DNA of 64,000 nt from Phymatolithon calcareum. Its lineage: Eukaryota; Rhodophyta; Florideophyceae; Hapalidiales. The translations under genes were made by a program, and so were the position numbers. The number at the start of each line of letters is the position of its first letter. Position 1 is the stretch's first letter. The stretch is from positions 1,116,001-1,180,000 of the forward strand of contig OZ345372.1 in NCBI GenBank assembly GCA_977006965.1. The letters run 5' to 3'. The notes below the pieces were generated by a model. That model made no database searches and had not been told where the DNA came from. It saw only the letters and a program-made list of their open reading frames with translations. Positions 21,160-32,577 of the stretch are shown piece after piece.

Positions 21160-23280
21160 TTAGGGTCTGCTGAGATGGAGCAGTCGGGGCAATCCCAGAA
21201 GCTGATGGAGACCCACAGTGGCAATATTTGTCGCTCCGTTTGTGTCTCGGTGAATAGATTCCGTAGAACATCCATTGCTCTCGCCTGTCGGGTTGTTTGT
21301 ACAACGAAACACACGGGAGCGGTGACTGCCTGGCAGAGTGTGTCCACACTCCTTGCAGCGTAGATGTTCTGAACTCGTCGACGAGGACGACTGGACAGAG
21401 AAGAGAGAGCACACGAAGAAGCCTCTTGCGAGGACAAGGACCGCGCGAACCATGACCAAACTCCGCATTACCGAAAAACAGCACCCGCTTCCTCCGGTAC
21501 AGTTCTTATTTTAGTTTCCGCTTTGCCGCACCGCGACTCGCCGAAGTTCGCAACTCTTCATTTTCAGCTCCAAAGACAAGGGTCTTTGCCATTTCACGGA
21601 TGTTTCGCGATTTGGCGCGGAATCGAGCGAAGCGCTGGAGACGCCTCTTGTTGGAAAACAATTCGCGGCACATGACCGTCAATGAACTGTAGACAACGTT
21701 GGCGTACGTAACACTTGCACCGGCACGCTTCAGCGACACTTGAGAAAAGTCGTTGAGCGCTGCCCGGTAGGGCACATTTTCGTTCCGACGTGTAACCTCG
21801 TTCTTCTCCGCGACCCGCGCCAGCGACTCGAACCTGTAGGTCTTGTGGGAAACATATGTACTTGATTGCTCGATGTCCTTCGAGCACATCGCATCTTTGA
21901 CTTCTTGTGTATTATGAAGCGATAGATCCACTTCGGCTCTCACGGTGGTCCTTATCTTGACTTGTCCCGGGTTGAGGCCAATGACCTGTCAGGTCCCTTG
22001 AAATTCCGGCCGAATGCTAAGCGCGTTCTTAAACAGACCCTTCGTGTTCCTTGATATGTCGAAACGGCGCCGTATGGAGTGGTACCCTTTCTGGTCAAGA
22101 TGACGCACACTGGACGGAAGGGGCTCCTTGGGAGGCTGTCGCGTGGAATCATCATTTGGGCGAGCGACTTCCGTATGCTCCTTCGTTATCGTCGCCAACA
22201 ACACTTTCACTTGCAAACCATCGGAAGAAATGTTGCACACAAGCCGCGGAATAGCGCCGTCTTCCTTGCTTGTCTTCTCGTTATACCTCGCGTCATCGGG
22301 AACCCAAGCATGCTGCACGCAAAGAGTAATTCCTTGCCTTAAACATCTCATCTGTGGTAGAAGTTTTCTTTTCTTCTTCTTCCTCCGATGTCGCGGGAGC
22401 TTGTTGAAAGCCTTCCGGTGCATAAGCTTGCTTTTCTTTAGATTCTTTTTCTCAACAGGCTGTCGGCGACGATCGATCTTGCGCTTCGAGTGGAAGTCAA
22501 AAAATGGAGTCCACCACGTCTGACTCTCTACTGCTTTGAAATCTTCTTACGAAATAACGCCGGGAGCGAGCTGACGTACGGATTCGTTCTCGTAGTGCAC
22601 AAATGTGTACTGCAACGAATAGGAGGGAAGTAAAGTGAACGGTTTTGGAAGCGAATCCAGTGCGGGGACTTTCTTGTCGTTGAACAGTTTCTCTCTCGCT
22701 CTTAGAAGCTCATGCACTTGTTCGTCGGTGATCGGCTCGGCATTGTCGAACCACGGCGGAACTGGAAATTCCTTTAGCTTATTCCGCTGCGCGATGATCC
22801 TTTGCTTTTCGTACTTCCCATGAATGCTAGAAAAGTCAACATACGGCTGGGCACTGTCCACTTCTGAGCGCACTCGAGAAGCTTTGTCGTACAAGGGCTG
22901 GACCTCTCGCCTGAAGTGATATAATACTCGGAGCTTTGAAAAAGGGGATTGAAATTCCCTGACGTCATTAAGAACAGCACGGAAAATCGGCATGATGTCG
23001 AGAATATCAGCTTTCCAGCTCCGGATTTGATTTCGGTCACAAAATCGGTCGATGATTTGCACCGCTAAATCATTAGTGCTGGTCATCGCCGCGTCGTATA
23101 GAGCTTGAGACGATTTTTCGGTCAGCTTATTGAAGTTGTCGAGTTCTCGCCGGTTCCAGAACCGCTGCTCCACGAAGCACGCCATATGTTCCCTTGTCGC
23201 ACTATCAAAGTGGTCTTCTACGTGTCGCCTATTAGCGGCGGATATTTCTTGAGAGGACAGCGAGAGGGCGCTTGACACAA
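21160..23280 (-). pseudogene. Fanzor (eukaryotic TnpB-like) nuclease, C-terminal part, decayed
   Basis: From 23280 to about 21375 the minus strand keeps one frame, broken by stops at 22547-22549 (TAA), 21989-21991 (TGA) and 21506-21508 (TAA). Then a frameshift near 21360-21390 moves into the last frame. Visible Fanzor/TnpB signatures in order: FTLLPSYSLQYTFVHY; a DGLQVKVLL segment resembling the TDGxxVSVLL strand; the RuvC-I region VIGLNPG (21965-21985) with Asn where Asp is expected; FFGNAEFGHGSRG in the RuvC-II region; VVLVDEFRTS; a zinc-ribbon half CKECG; and RuvC-III RDTNGATNI (21223-21249) with its Asp kept. The family consists of RNA-guided DNA nucleases related to TnpB and Cas12. This copy is inactive as it stands. 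Confidence 0.82.
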
Positions 23281-23763
23281 TGTAGTAGTATGGATGGGTA
23301 GCCTAGAGGCCTTGTTTTTCCGCGGCGATTACAGCCCTGAAGGGCTTACACCCAGTGTCTTCGGCCTCTCCGGTTAGGGTTAGTTTTAGTATGATAAGAC
23401 CGATTTGGTAGTATATGGCGGGCTTTCGCAGCCGGCCTTCAGTAAACAGGGCAACCTGCGTTTGGTCCAGATCGACCGTATTCAGTTTCAACCTTCGCGG
23501 TCCTCTCGCCTCAGGGAATGCCTCGCGTACGACCTCAACTCTACGCCGTCGGTCAAGCCTCGGTCCTCGGACTCTCGACCCTGTGTTTGCGTACGGACGT
23601 TAGTGTCCTCTTGCGATTGGACCCCAAGTCCGTGTGTGTTTTTTGATTGCTCTGCCACTAACCTCCATCGGGAGAGACCTTTCGCTAGAGCCTTGCACGG
23701 CCTTTCCGGCCAACAATCCTTGGACTACCCCGTGGCGAAGATCCGCCGGTCTGTGCCACCAAA
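23281..23763 (+). repeat. Gypsy 5' LTR
   Basis: Starts TGTAGTAGTATGG and ends CCACCAAA, where the 3' copy has CCACCACA. It matches 32079-32572 throughout. Confidence 0.93.
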
Positions 23764-23765
23764 AG

Positions 23766-23778
23766 TGGTCTCCCGACC
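23766..23778 (+). promoter_or_regulatory. Probable primer-binding site
   Basis: TGGTCTCCCGACC begins two bases after the LTR, where a tRNA primer site complementary to a CCA end is expected. I could not name the tRNA. Confidence 0.5.
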
Positions 23779-24050
23779 TAGAACTGTTCGCAACCGCTCG
23801 CGATACTTCGGCAGATCTGCCTTACCAAGATCCCAAGCGCTCGGAGGAACAAGGAACGCAGATCTCCACGTTCAAGCTAGCTGACATGACTAGCGAGGGG
23901 CCCCGAACCCGCTCAACCCGAGCTTCTCAGCTGCGGGCTAAAGAGATCGAGGATCGGTAAGGCTGATCAGCCGTTATACACACTTCGGGCCCCGGTGGGC
24001 CAGCGTCGGTACCGCGCGCCGCCCTCGACGACGACGGAGACGACTCATCG

Positions 24051-25590
24051 ATGTGGTCGGCTCGCGGCACCTTTGACTCTACGGCTGTTGGACCGCGATC
24101 GGCGACGGTGGAGTCATCCGCCAGTGTGCCGGCCGACCGTCCAGGCCTGAGGTCATCCGAAGAGGCCCCTCAGGGCGATGAAGGCGCCGCCGCTCCAGTG
24201 AGCGCCAACGTCCCCCCAGATACAAATCGTGATCGGACGTACATCGGAGTTCCCCGATCGGAGCTGGACGCAGCTTGGAGAAGGATCGGAAAGGCCGAGT
24301 CGAAAATTTTCGCTCCCGGGAACCCCGAAGACCTGGTGGCCGCGATCGCCCAGCTTTCTTCCCAAATGAGGGAGCTTCCATCGACAATCGAAGAGAATGT
24401 CAATGCGGCGATAGACGCCAAGCTCCCGGAGGCAATCCAAGGACGGTCTATGGTCATCCAGGGAGCTATCATGCAATCCATGTCCTTGGAGCTCGAAGGA
24501 CGGCTCGCTGAGCGAACGGCACACTTTGCCGCTCATGACGCAGTCCCGTCCGTTGACGGGTGGTTCACCGCCGTGCAGGCCGAACTGGCCTGGCTGAAGG
24601 ACAAGATCGAAATCCGTCGCCTCTACGAGGCGGCAACGGCGGCTAGGACGAGACGCCGTCATATCGACGACGACTAGAAAACACTCATTGATGAGCTCGT
24701 CTCCCTTTCGCTCCAGATGGAGCATGTGTCGAGCGACGGCTCTCAGAGCTCGTCCGAGGACTCCTCCTTGTCGGGGTCCGGTGCCCGGTCGGGCGGAAGG
24801 GGCTCCATAGGGAACCGTGGCGAACGTATAGATGGTCGATACCCGCACCGGAGGAGCGTAGTGCAAAGAGAAGGACACATCGAGCCCACCGAGAAAGGGC
24901 CGAGGAGGCCGAGCAAGGGCCCCAAGTACCGCGGCCTCAAGGAGCTCAAGTGCTCTCACGAGAGTTTTAAAGAAGCCCTCTCTTATCGGCGCTACCGCCT
25001 CTTGAACACGAGCCAGCGTTCCGGGGCCAAGGTGTCGGCCATGATTGGTCAGTGCTCGAGGCGACCGGTCGAAGTCCTTCAATTTCTCTCCGCGTTCAAG
25101 ACCACGTGCGATGACAACGATATCCCCGAAGGTGCCCCAGTCCGCCAGATGTCGAAGTACTTGACCGGGGCGGTCAGACGACAATTCGACTCGTACAACG
25201 CCCTTGGCACTTCCCGCCTCAAGGGATTCTCTTCGTATCCGGAGGCGTTCCAGCACCTTCTCAAGGTGTTTGCAACCGAGGAAGTCATTATCTCCGCCGT
25301 GGCCGAGTTTGACGGCCTGTTGCATGAGGACAAGGAGAATGTGTGAGCATTTGGACTGCGGCTCCGTGACTCTGCTCGCCAATGCGGGAATGCGTTCTCG
25401 GAGAACCAGCTTATTACTCGATTCATCGTCGGGACGCACGCAGACATCAGGCCGGTCATCCTGAGCAACAAGGCGCTATGGGGAGGACTGTCTTTCGATG
25501 AATTCGTCAGGCGGGCGCAGGCCCTTGGTGACTCACACAGCGCCCTCCTCGGAAAAGGCACGCGGCCTGGCCAGGCCATGGCGATTTGAC
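24051..25590 (+). pseudogene. Gypsy Gag
   Basis: One frame from ATG 24051, broken by an amber stop at 24675 and TGA near 25344, then open to about 25588. The first part is acidic and low-complexity. The later part has a capsid-like helical region (VEVLQFLSAFKTTCDDND, AVRRQFDSYNALG, FQHLLKVFATEEVII). It supplies the particle protein of the element. Confidence 0.75.
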
Positions 25591-25822
25591 CTCAAGATCC
25601 CCACTCTCAATCGTACTATGGAGAACCCCGTCAGCAAGGGCCCGACCAGCGGGTGTTCGCTATTGGCCAAACGCCCCGACACAATTGCTTCTCTGATGAT
25701 CCGTCGGTCGATACTCGGTACGTCCAAGTGTTCCCGCCAGGCTGCCATGAAGCTCATTTGGTCAGTCGGGACGCTAACTCTCCCAGGATCCGACAACCGC
25801 AACGGAAAGGTGCACAGACCGT

Positions 25823-26032
25823 GTGCCGGTCGTCGGCGCACAAATGCAGACGGCCACCAAGCCTGCCCGGTCAGGGTGGGTGAATCCCCCACGAGCCCAC
25901 GTTGACGTTTGCTACTCCTGCCTTGGCATAGGACACCGGCGCCCGCAGTGCCCTCATCGGGACCGTCCGGCTCAAGACCCAAACTTCGCCGTCCTCCGGG
26001 CTGAGAACTTCAAGGTCCTGCAACCGCACTAG
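25823..26032 (+). pseudogene. Gypsy nucleocapsid zinc knuckle
   Basis: CYSCLGIGHRRPQC is a CX2CX4HX4C retroviral-type zinc knuckle in a short ORF after the capsid region. It lies in a shifted frame relative to Gag. Confidence 0.7.
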
Positions 26033-26406
26033 CAGCAGGAGATGCGCCGAATGGGCGCTACACCACAGGTGACTGCGGGGCTAGAGATGGTTGGAGACGT
26101 AGTGGTCGCGATTCCGAACGAAAAAGACCCCATTGCATTCCCACGGACGATGGTCATCCAGGAGTTCTACACCAAGTACAGCCCCCGGCACAAAGAGTCG
26201 CCATGTTGGAGCTCGAACAAAGGCGTCTACAGGCCGAGAGTTCGGAATCAAACTTCTCCCTGGAAAACTGATGTGGGGGGCTGCGCTGTGAGCCCTCGAG
26301 GCCACCGTGCAAGACCCCGAATGAAGGAGCCTCGTCTCCGGCTATCCTTTCTCGGCTGTTTGGACTTCCGAGCTGGCTGTCCGCCTCGAAGTACCATCTG
26401 TGTCAG

Positions 26407-26832
26407 GTGTGCTTTCTTTTGACACACAATGACAAGTTAGAGGCCTCCATAGGGCCGGATTCACCGTCCTTACGACTAATGATCACGGTGTTGGACACCG
26501 GAGCGGGGCCCGACTTGGTCCGCGCGGACCGCCTTCCCCCGGCGGTACTCGCCTCGTGTGACGACAGCCGTGACATCGTCAATTTGGCGTCTGCTTCAAA
26601 TCACCGCCTGAATACCATGGGGATTGTGGCCTTAACAGTCAAAGTCGCGTCGTGCTCTGTGCGCCAACCATTCGCTGTCGTGCGGCAACTCGGGGCCGAT
26701 GCCCTCTTTAGCTGCATGTTCATCGACAAACATGTGAAACTAGTGCGTCGTCGGGGAAAGTTAATCGAGTTGGAGGACAGCACTAGGGTTACGATCAGGC
26801 GCCGCCCCGAAATAGTCCCAGGCGACCGGTAA
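26407..26832 (+). pseudogene. Gypsy protease
   Basis: LMITVLDTGAGPDLV carries the retropepsin Asp-Thr-Gly motif with a hydrophobic strand before it. The ORF lies between the zinc knuckle and the reverse transcriptase, as expected. Confidence 0.7.
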
Positions 26833-27163
26833 ACGACAGAGACCCCAGTGGTAAGAGCCGGCCCCTCGCCTTCGGCAAAAGTGCGAGTAGCACGACGAAC
26901 GATTATCCCAGCCGGTACCGAAGCGACTGTTCAGGTGGTGTGCGGCGCCTCCGGTACCAGAGTCCTTGCTCCGGCTCCACATTTGTACATGAGGAAGCGA
27001 GTTAGCGTGGCCAGCGGCCTAGTGGACGTTAGACCGCTTGTGCCTTTCCGCATCTTGGTTTCCAACTTTTCATCCGCGGATGTGACACTCGCAGAACACG
27101 AAGTCTCGACCGGCTCCGACAAAAATATTCACGGTCAATTCTGACCCCCGTCGACCGGACCCA

Positions 27164-28210
27164 GTGCCTGCTCCTTCTGGCCTCGCACAGGCCTTACCCG
27201 ATGACGACGCACAGGCCAAATTATCGGCACGGGTCCCTGAGTCGCCCGCCGTGCGCGAGCGCGTGACGGTGGATGATGTTAAAATAGACCATCTGTCCAA
27301 CGACGAACAATGCCAAGTCCGCGATATGCTCCGTGAGTTCGAGGAAATGTGGCAGGGCCATCTGAGAACCGTGAAGGTCACCGAACACCGAATCGATCTT
27401 GAGGCTGGCGATCGACCCGTGCGTCTGCCCCCGCCCCGCCACCTCGCGGGGCATAAGGCCCAGGAGGTCGAAAAGACCGAAGTGGAGGAAATGGTTCACG
27501 TGGATGTTATCGAGAACGCATCGTCGGAGTGGTCCTCCCCGGTTGTCATTGTCCCTAAACCGAACGGACGGTGGCGCTTCTGCGTGGATTACCGGCGCTT
27601 AAGCGCCCTGTGCATGAAGGACTCGTATCATCTACCGCGTATAGATGAGTGTATCGACTCTCTGGGCGACGCTAAGTTCTTCACGACTCTGGACTGCAAC
27701 TGGGGGTTCTGGCAGATCCCCATTCGCGACGAAGACCGCGACAAAACGACATTTACCTGTCACAGCCGAACCTTGCGGCTCAAGAAGATGCCCTTCGGCC
27801 TGACAAACGCCCCGGCCACGTTCCAAGGAACTATTGACATCATTATTGCTCGTTTTAAGTGGAAGTCTTGCCTGATGTACATCGATGATATCATCATCTT
27901 TTCGTCTTCGTTCGACGACCACCTACCACACGTCAAGGAGATTCTTTGCGCATTGAAGGCGGCCGGCCTCTCACTGAAGTTGAAGAAATGGGCCTTCTTT
28001 GACCGCTCGGTGAACTACTTGGGCGATACAATCCGACCAGGCCTTCTTGAGGTGGCGAACCGCAACACCGAAGCCATCCAAGAGTGCAAAGCCCCGACGA
28101 CCCAAACGGAGCTCCGCTACTTCCTTAGACTTTGCAACGTCTTCCGACAGTCCATCCCGAACTTTGCGCGTGTAGCAGCGCCGCTCACCGAGCTCCTAAA
28201 GAAGGAATAA
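27164..28210 (+). pseudogene. Gypsy reverse transcriptase
   Basis: 348 residues. Contains SSPVVIVPKPNGRWRFCVDY, PFGLTNAPATFQ and the catalytic YIDDI (27878-27892), then the VNYLG segment and connection domain. Catalytic residues are intact, but the frame ends at a stop (TAA at 28208) before RNase H. Confidence 0.92.
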
Positions 28211-28225
28211 GAGCCCAGGCTCCCC

Positions 28226-28680
28226 GTGCTTGACGATCGCTGCTTTGCTGCATTTAGCCTCCTGAAGAATGCATTATCTTCGCCGCCCGTCCTGCGGTTG
28301 CCCCGTCCGGTCTTGCGGTACTCAGTCGACACAGATGCCTGTGACCACCAGATTGGCTGTATGCTCTTTCAAACACACGAAGATGGTAAGCGATACCCGC
28401 TTGGCTTCTAGAGTCAACAGCTCCGACTGGTAGAGAAAAATACTCTGCCTGTGAGAGGGAATGCTTGGCCATCATATGGGTCGTGCAAATTCTCCAACCG
28501 TACCTCTAATTGGAGGAGTTCGATCAAATCGCCTCGCAGATTAGGGCCTCATTTTGATGCGGCATCGCTTAAAGGTGCATTACAAGAAAGGCGCGGAGAA
28601 CACGATCGCCAACTCGATCTCGCGCCTACACACGTACGGCGACTGTCCATTCGGGCCAGATCTGGACATACCGTGCCTAG
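28226..28680 (+). pseudogene. Gypsy RNase H, broken
   Basis: PVLRYSVDTDACDHQIGCML matches the first strands of gypsy RNase H, including the DTDAC acidic motif. A stop at about 28410 and a frameshift break the domain. The following ANSISRL echoes the usual ADALSR motif that precedes integrase. Confidence 0.75.
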
Positions 28681-28889
28681 CAGTTGAAACTGCGCTCGAA
28701 CAGGGTCACACGTGCGACCCACCGGAGCAAGTCGACTTCGAATCGTTGGAGGACATCAAGGCCCAGTCTGCCGACCCCTGGTGCTGCGTACTCGCATCTA
28801 AGGTGGTCGACGGCCGGTCGGCCAGGTTCAAGCGTGACGACCGTAGCCTTCTTGTTCGTGTCGTGCCCATTGACCTTTCAAATCAGATT

Positions 28890-29770
28890 GTTGTTCTCCC
28901 GGCCTTGAGGCCCTGTGTGCTGCACTTGGCCAATTACCCGCGGCTTGTCGGCCATCCGGGTACCACACGAATGTACCAGACGTTGTGCCGAGAGTTTTAC
29001 TAGCCGTTTATGGCCCTTGACGTTGTCCGCACTGTGCGATCCTGTACCCCTTGCGCAAAGGAGCGCGTGAAGCTCCGTCGCCACAGTAACTGGTTGAAGC
29101 TGTTCCCTGCAACCCAGCCTCTGGAGTTTGTCTCTATCGACATCCTTGGTCCGTTCCGCACGACCAAGGACGGTCACGAGAACTTGTTGGACATGACGGA
29201 CCGTTATTCGAAGCTCACGCGAGCAGTCTCGCTCAAGTCCACAACGGCTCACGCAGTGGCCACGGACTTTTGAGCTCCATCCTCGTCTGCAACGTGAACA
29301 GTTTTTGACGCGCTTCACGGGCCCTCATGGACACTGCGGACAAAAATATCCGTCGCGCACAAGCTCGGTACAGAGCCAACTTCGACAAAGCCGTCCGACC
29401 CTCCGCAGAAGACATTTGCCGCGGGACGTTTGTTCTATTACGGCGCGAGGCCCCCAGGAAGGAGGATCCCGAACGGAATATGCTCGCGTCCCTGGCTACG
29501 GGGCCTTATCGAGTCATGAAGACGTCCGCGAAGAACGTCGTTATCATCAACGCCTCGGGCATTGACGACACCGTCTCCCGCGACCGTGTGGTCCTTGCGC
29601 CGACTCCGCCCGACGGGCTTGCCCTGGTTACCGACGACCGCACCCTAGAGGAGCGTCAACATGACGAGCGCACCCGGTGTGTCGCGGTCAGGGCCCCAGT
29701 GACCGAAGATCTAAAAACACTGCAGGAGGGAGAAAACTCCGATTGTGAAGGTATGTCATTGACCGCTTGA
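28890..29770 (+). pseudogene. Gypsy integrase with core deletion
   Basis: The zinc domain is recognisable (HLANYPRLVGHPGTTRM, then CTPCAKERVKLRR), with a stop inside. The core begins with FVSIDILGPF, the first catalytic Asp, but breaks off at about 29273. The next open segment (from 29327) is already the C-terminal region (ARYRANFDKAVRP). The second Asp and the Glu are missing, so integrase activity is lost. Confidence 0.8.
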
Positions 29771-29900
29771 TCGCTGACGATCCCACTTTGAACCGGATAC
29801 GGACACGTTGGTTCGGGTACGGCCCCCAAGATGACACTTTGCAACGGCCCTACAGCCTCCCCTTGCACAAGTTGCGCTCCTTTTCCGAAAGTGCAAAGGG
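29750..29900 (+). pseudogene. Chromodomain-like tail of the gypsy integrase
   Basis: In the frame following the integrase ORF: YVIDRLIADDPTLN, then RTRWFGYGPQDDTLQRPYSL. The spacing of a Trp-x-Gly-Tyr motif and a DDT motif resembles the chromodomain W-x-G-Y and DTWEP. This supports a chromovirus-type element that targets chromatin. Confidence 0.55.
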
Positions 29901-30227
29901 GTAATCCCGCAAAACGTTATCGATGCCCTTCCGGAACACTTCCGAGACGCCATGCGACATTAAACTAGACCGCTGTGCCACGTCCCGGACCTCTGTTTTC
30001 GTCTCCGCAGGAACTCTCTCGGGTGACTCTGCCCTTGTCTTAATGAGGGGAGAGGTCTAGAACGCTGGGAAGCTGTCCCTTGACGGAGGGGCCCTTCTGT
30101 TTTCGTTGGAAGGCTCCTCATTCATAAGTTCCACCTTGTCTTTTTTGGTCCCTCTCAACACGTACCAACGGAGTCGCATGGCTTTTCGGATAAATGGCCT
30201 AAGTTTGCCTAAAATTCTTACGTACAT

Positions 30228-32002
30228 CTAACAAGTATATCGTGCATGGGCGGAAGAGATACGGCGCGACAGAAGATCGCGCGTGGCCCAATATACGAAA
30301 CGAAGTGCTTCGATCGCGGCCTCTTTTCCGGCCTGGTCGCGAACGTGCGCAAATCCCCTCGAGATTGCTGTAACATCTTCAAACACGGCCCACACTACCG
30401 CGGAAACTTCTTCATTATCGGCCCAGTGGAGGTCTCCGCGCTCGAAGGGAGAAAGGCCCATCACGTTGAATAACTCGTGAATCTTGGGATCCATGAACAC
30501 TCCCATAGCCATGAAGGTCGTCTCCTGTCTCAGAATTGGCCTCAAATCGTACACAGGAGTTGGAGTCACTAGAGAAGCGCCTTGCTCGTCGGTGATCTGG
30601 ACGGCCTCAGCGGCCCAACGGGCGGTACGAAGCGCACGATCCATGGCGCTTTACGGCTCCTCGCTCTCCGCGGAAGATGAGCGAATGCCCTTGATAACCT
30701 CCAAGACAGCCTCCCACTCGTAACATCGACGAAGTCGAGATGCCCCTCCGGCGCGGGCTTGGCCCTCGGGCGTTCAGCACCGCCATAGACATCGTCGTCG
30801 AAAGGCTCTTCGACAGTCACCGGGGTCAAGAAACGGAGCAAAGGGCGCTCAAGAGTCAGCATGGCACCACGACGACCGGGCTGATACATGCCAAAGGCCA
30901 CTACAGCCGGCCCGTCGACCCCATCCACATCCTCCATAGGGGAGTCTTCGTCGCCATCCCTTGCACGTTTCGCTCAATATTCCGACCCGACAGTCTCGCT
31001 CGCACCGCCAGCGGTGTACTCGAACTCTGCATGCGGTCGGCCCTGGCCAAGCGCCGAAGGTCATCAAAGCCATCCCCTCCCAGGACCGAGGGCTTAAGAC
31101 GCGACCGGAGTGCTCATCGCGGAAGGCGCCGGGAGCGCCGGTGTAAATCTCGCCGCGCATGGCCGCGTAGCCACCTCCGAGCATGTCGATCGGCACGGCG
31201 GCGGCCCAGGAGCGGACATCCCATGAGACAAAACCTCCGCTGCGGTATATAGGAGCGCCAACATCGTTGCGCAAAGGCCAAATGGTTCTGACAGGGTCCA
31301 CCTTTGTCCAGTGGATGGTCTCGATGGCAGCGAGCAGGGCCTCAAGTCGACGGCCGGACTCCACGTCATCGCTAAGAAGGGAAGTACACCCGATACGGCG
31401 CATAGCAGCCACCAAGGCAAGTGGAAGCCACTAGAGCCTGGCGTTCGGGCCAAGAAGTTGGGCCTCCTTCATGATCGCATGTGCAACATTGCGTATCCAC
31501 TGCGCAAAGAAAGCCGCTCGAAGACAATGGGCAAGAGGACCCCGACGCCAGGCCGTCTCGTGCTCGCGGTAAGGCGACTTCACCATCTCCAGTCCCCAGC
31601 AGCGCAGCACGGTCGGCATGTCAACCCGAAGCCCGTATCGAAGCGGTGCCATCCTTGGGGGACGGGGACATAGTCCCCTGTGCGGAAGCTGCGTTCTGTA
31701 AGACAGTCCGCTTCGGTCATCCATTCCAGGAACAGACCTTGCAGGCGGTGAAGCCAGCTGCGTATGTCGCGAGACACACGCCGGTCTTGAATAGCCGGGC
31801 TCTGCAACGCATCTAGAGCAAATCGCAAAGGGCTGTCGAGGCATCGGACATCGAATTGCCCCAGGGAGAGGCACCACGCCTCTTCTTTGGAACGGTGGTA
31901 AAATAGCTCGGGCCAGCGCACCTCGGTGGCACAAAAATGCCCCTTTTTCTGCAATTCTGGCCTGTCAAGAGGCCTTTGCAGGCCATATGAACTTCGTGTC
32001 AC
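30228..32002 (-). pseudogene. Antisense additional ORF inside the gypsy element, unknown protein
   Basis: Between the polyprotein and the 3' LTR the minus strand carries a chain of overlapping ORFs (32002-31580, 31934-31431, 31415-30849, 30937-30569, 30644-30228). Together they read as one protein of about 590 residues with a few frameshifts or stops. The composition is protein-like (for example ETTFMAMGVFMDPKIHELFN and FVSWDVRSWAAAVPIDMLGG). I recognise no family. Antisense extra ORFs between integrase and the 3' LTR are known in some plant gypsy elements. Confidence 0.55.
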
Positions 32003-32068
32003 AGTTCGAAGCGTTTACGGCCCTATCTCTAGGGCCTCAATAATATCTCCGGGTGCCTCGGCCTTAAC

Positions 32069-32078
32069 GAGGGGAGGG
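32069..32078 (+). promoter_or_regulatory. Gypsy polypurine tract
   Basis: GAGGGGAGGG lies directly before the 3' LTR, where plus-strand synthesis is primed. Confidence 0.75.
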
Positions 32079-32572
32079 TATAGTAGTATGGATGGGTGAC
32101 CTACAGGCCTTGATTTTCCGGTGTCATTACAGCCCTAAAGGGCTTATACTCAGTGTCTTCGGCCTCTCCGGCCTCTCCGGTTAGGGTTAGTTGTAGTATG
32201 AAAAGACCGATTTTGTAGTATATGGCGGGCTTTCGCAGCCGGCCTTCAGTAAACAGGGCAACCCGTGTTTGGTCCAGATCGACCGTATTCAGTTCCAACC
32301 TTCGCAGTCCTTTCGCCTCAGGGAAGGCCTCGCGTACGACCTCAACTCTACGCCGTCGGTCGAGCCTCGGTCCTCGGACCCTCGCCCTTGTGTTTGTGTA
32401 CGGACGTTAGTGTCCTCTTGCGACTGGACTCCATGTCCGTGCGTGTGTGTTTTAATTTCTCTGCCACTAACCTCCATCGGGAGAGACCTTTCGCTAGAGC
32501 CTTGCACGGCCTACCCGGCCAACCGTTCTTGGACTACCCCGTGGCGAATATCTGCTGATATGTGCCACCACA
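32079..32572 (+). repeat. Gypsy 3' LTR
   Basis: Matches the 5' LTR with scattered substitutions and one extra copy of a 9-bp GGCCTCTCC unit. Its first dinucleotide is TA instead of TG; it ends CACCACA. Confidence 0.93.
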
Positions 32573-32577
32573 CACAA

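Larger units (their letters stand above)
23281..32572 (+). mobile_element. Ty3/gypsy LTR retrotransposon (chromovirus-like), decayed
   Basis: 9.3 kb with LTRs at both ends and a perfect 5-bp target duplication CACAA (23276-23280 and 32573-32577). Order of domains is Gag, zinc knuckle, protease, reverse transcriptase, RNase H, integrase, chromodomain-like tail; this order identifies Ty3/gypsy. An antisense ORF region fills 30.2-32.0 kb. The coding regions contain many stops and frameshifts. The two LTRs differ at roughly a tenth of positions by eye, so the insertion is old. It lies antisense within the Fanzor gene. Confidence 0.95.

Noticed and set aside
22521-22552. A possible GTAAGAAG 5' splice site and mini-intron at the stop codon in the Fanzor relic
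   Set aside because: The sequence after the stop continues in the same frame (EDFKAVESQTWWTPFF), so a simple nonsense mutation explains it better than a roughly 27-bp intron.
24153-25439. 428-codon minus-strand ORF across the gypsy gag
   Set aside because: Mirror of the GC-rich gag coding sequence. Unlike the 30.2-32.0 kb region, the plus strand is clearly coding here.
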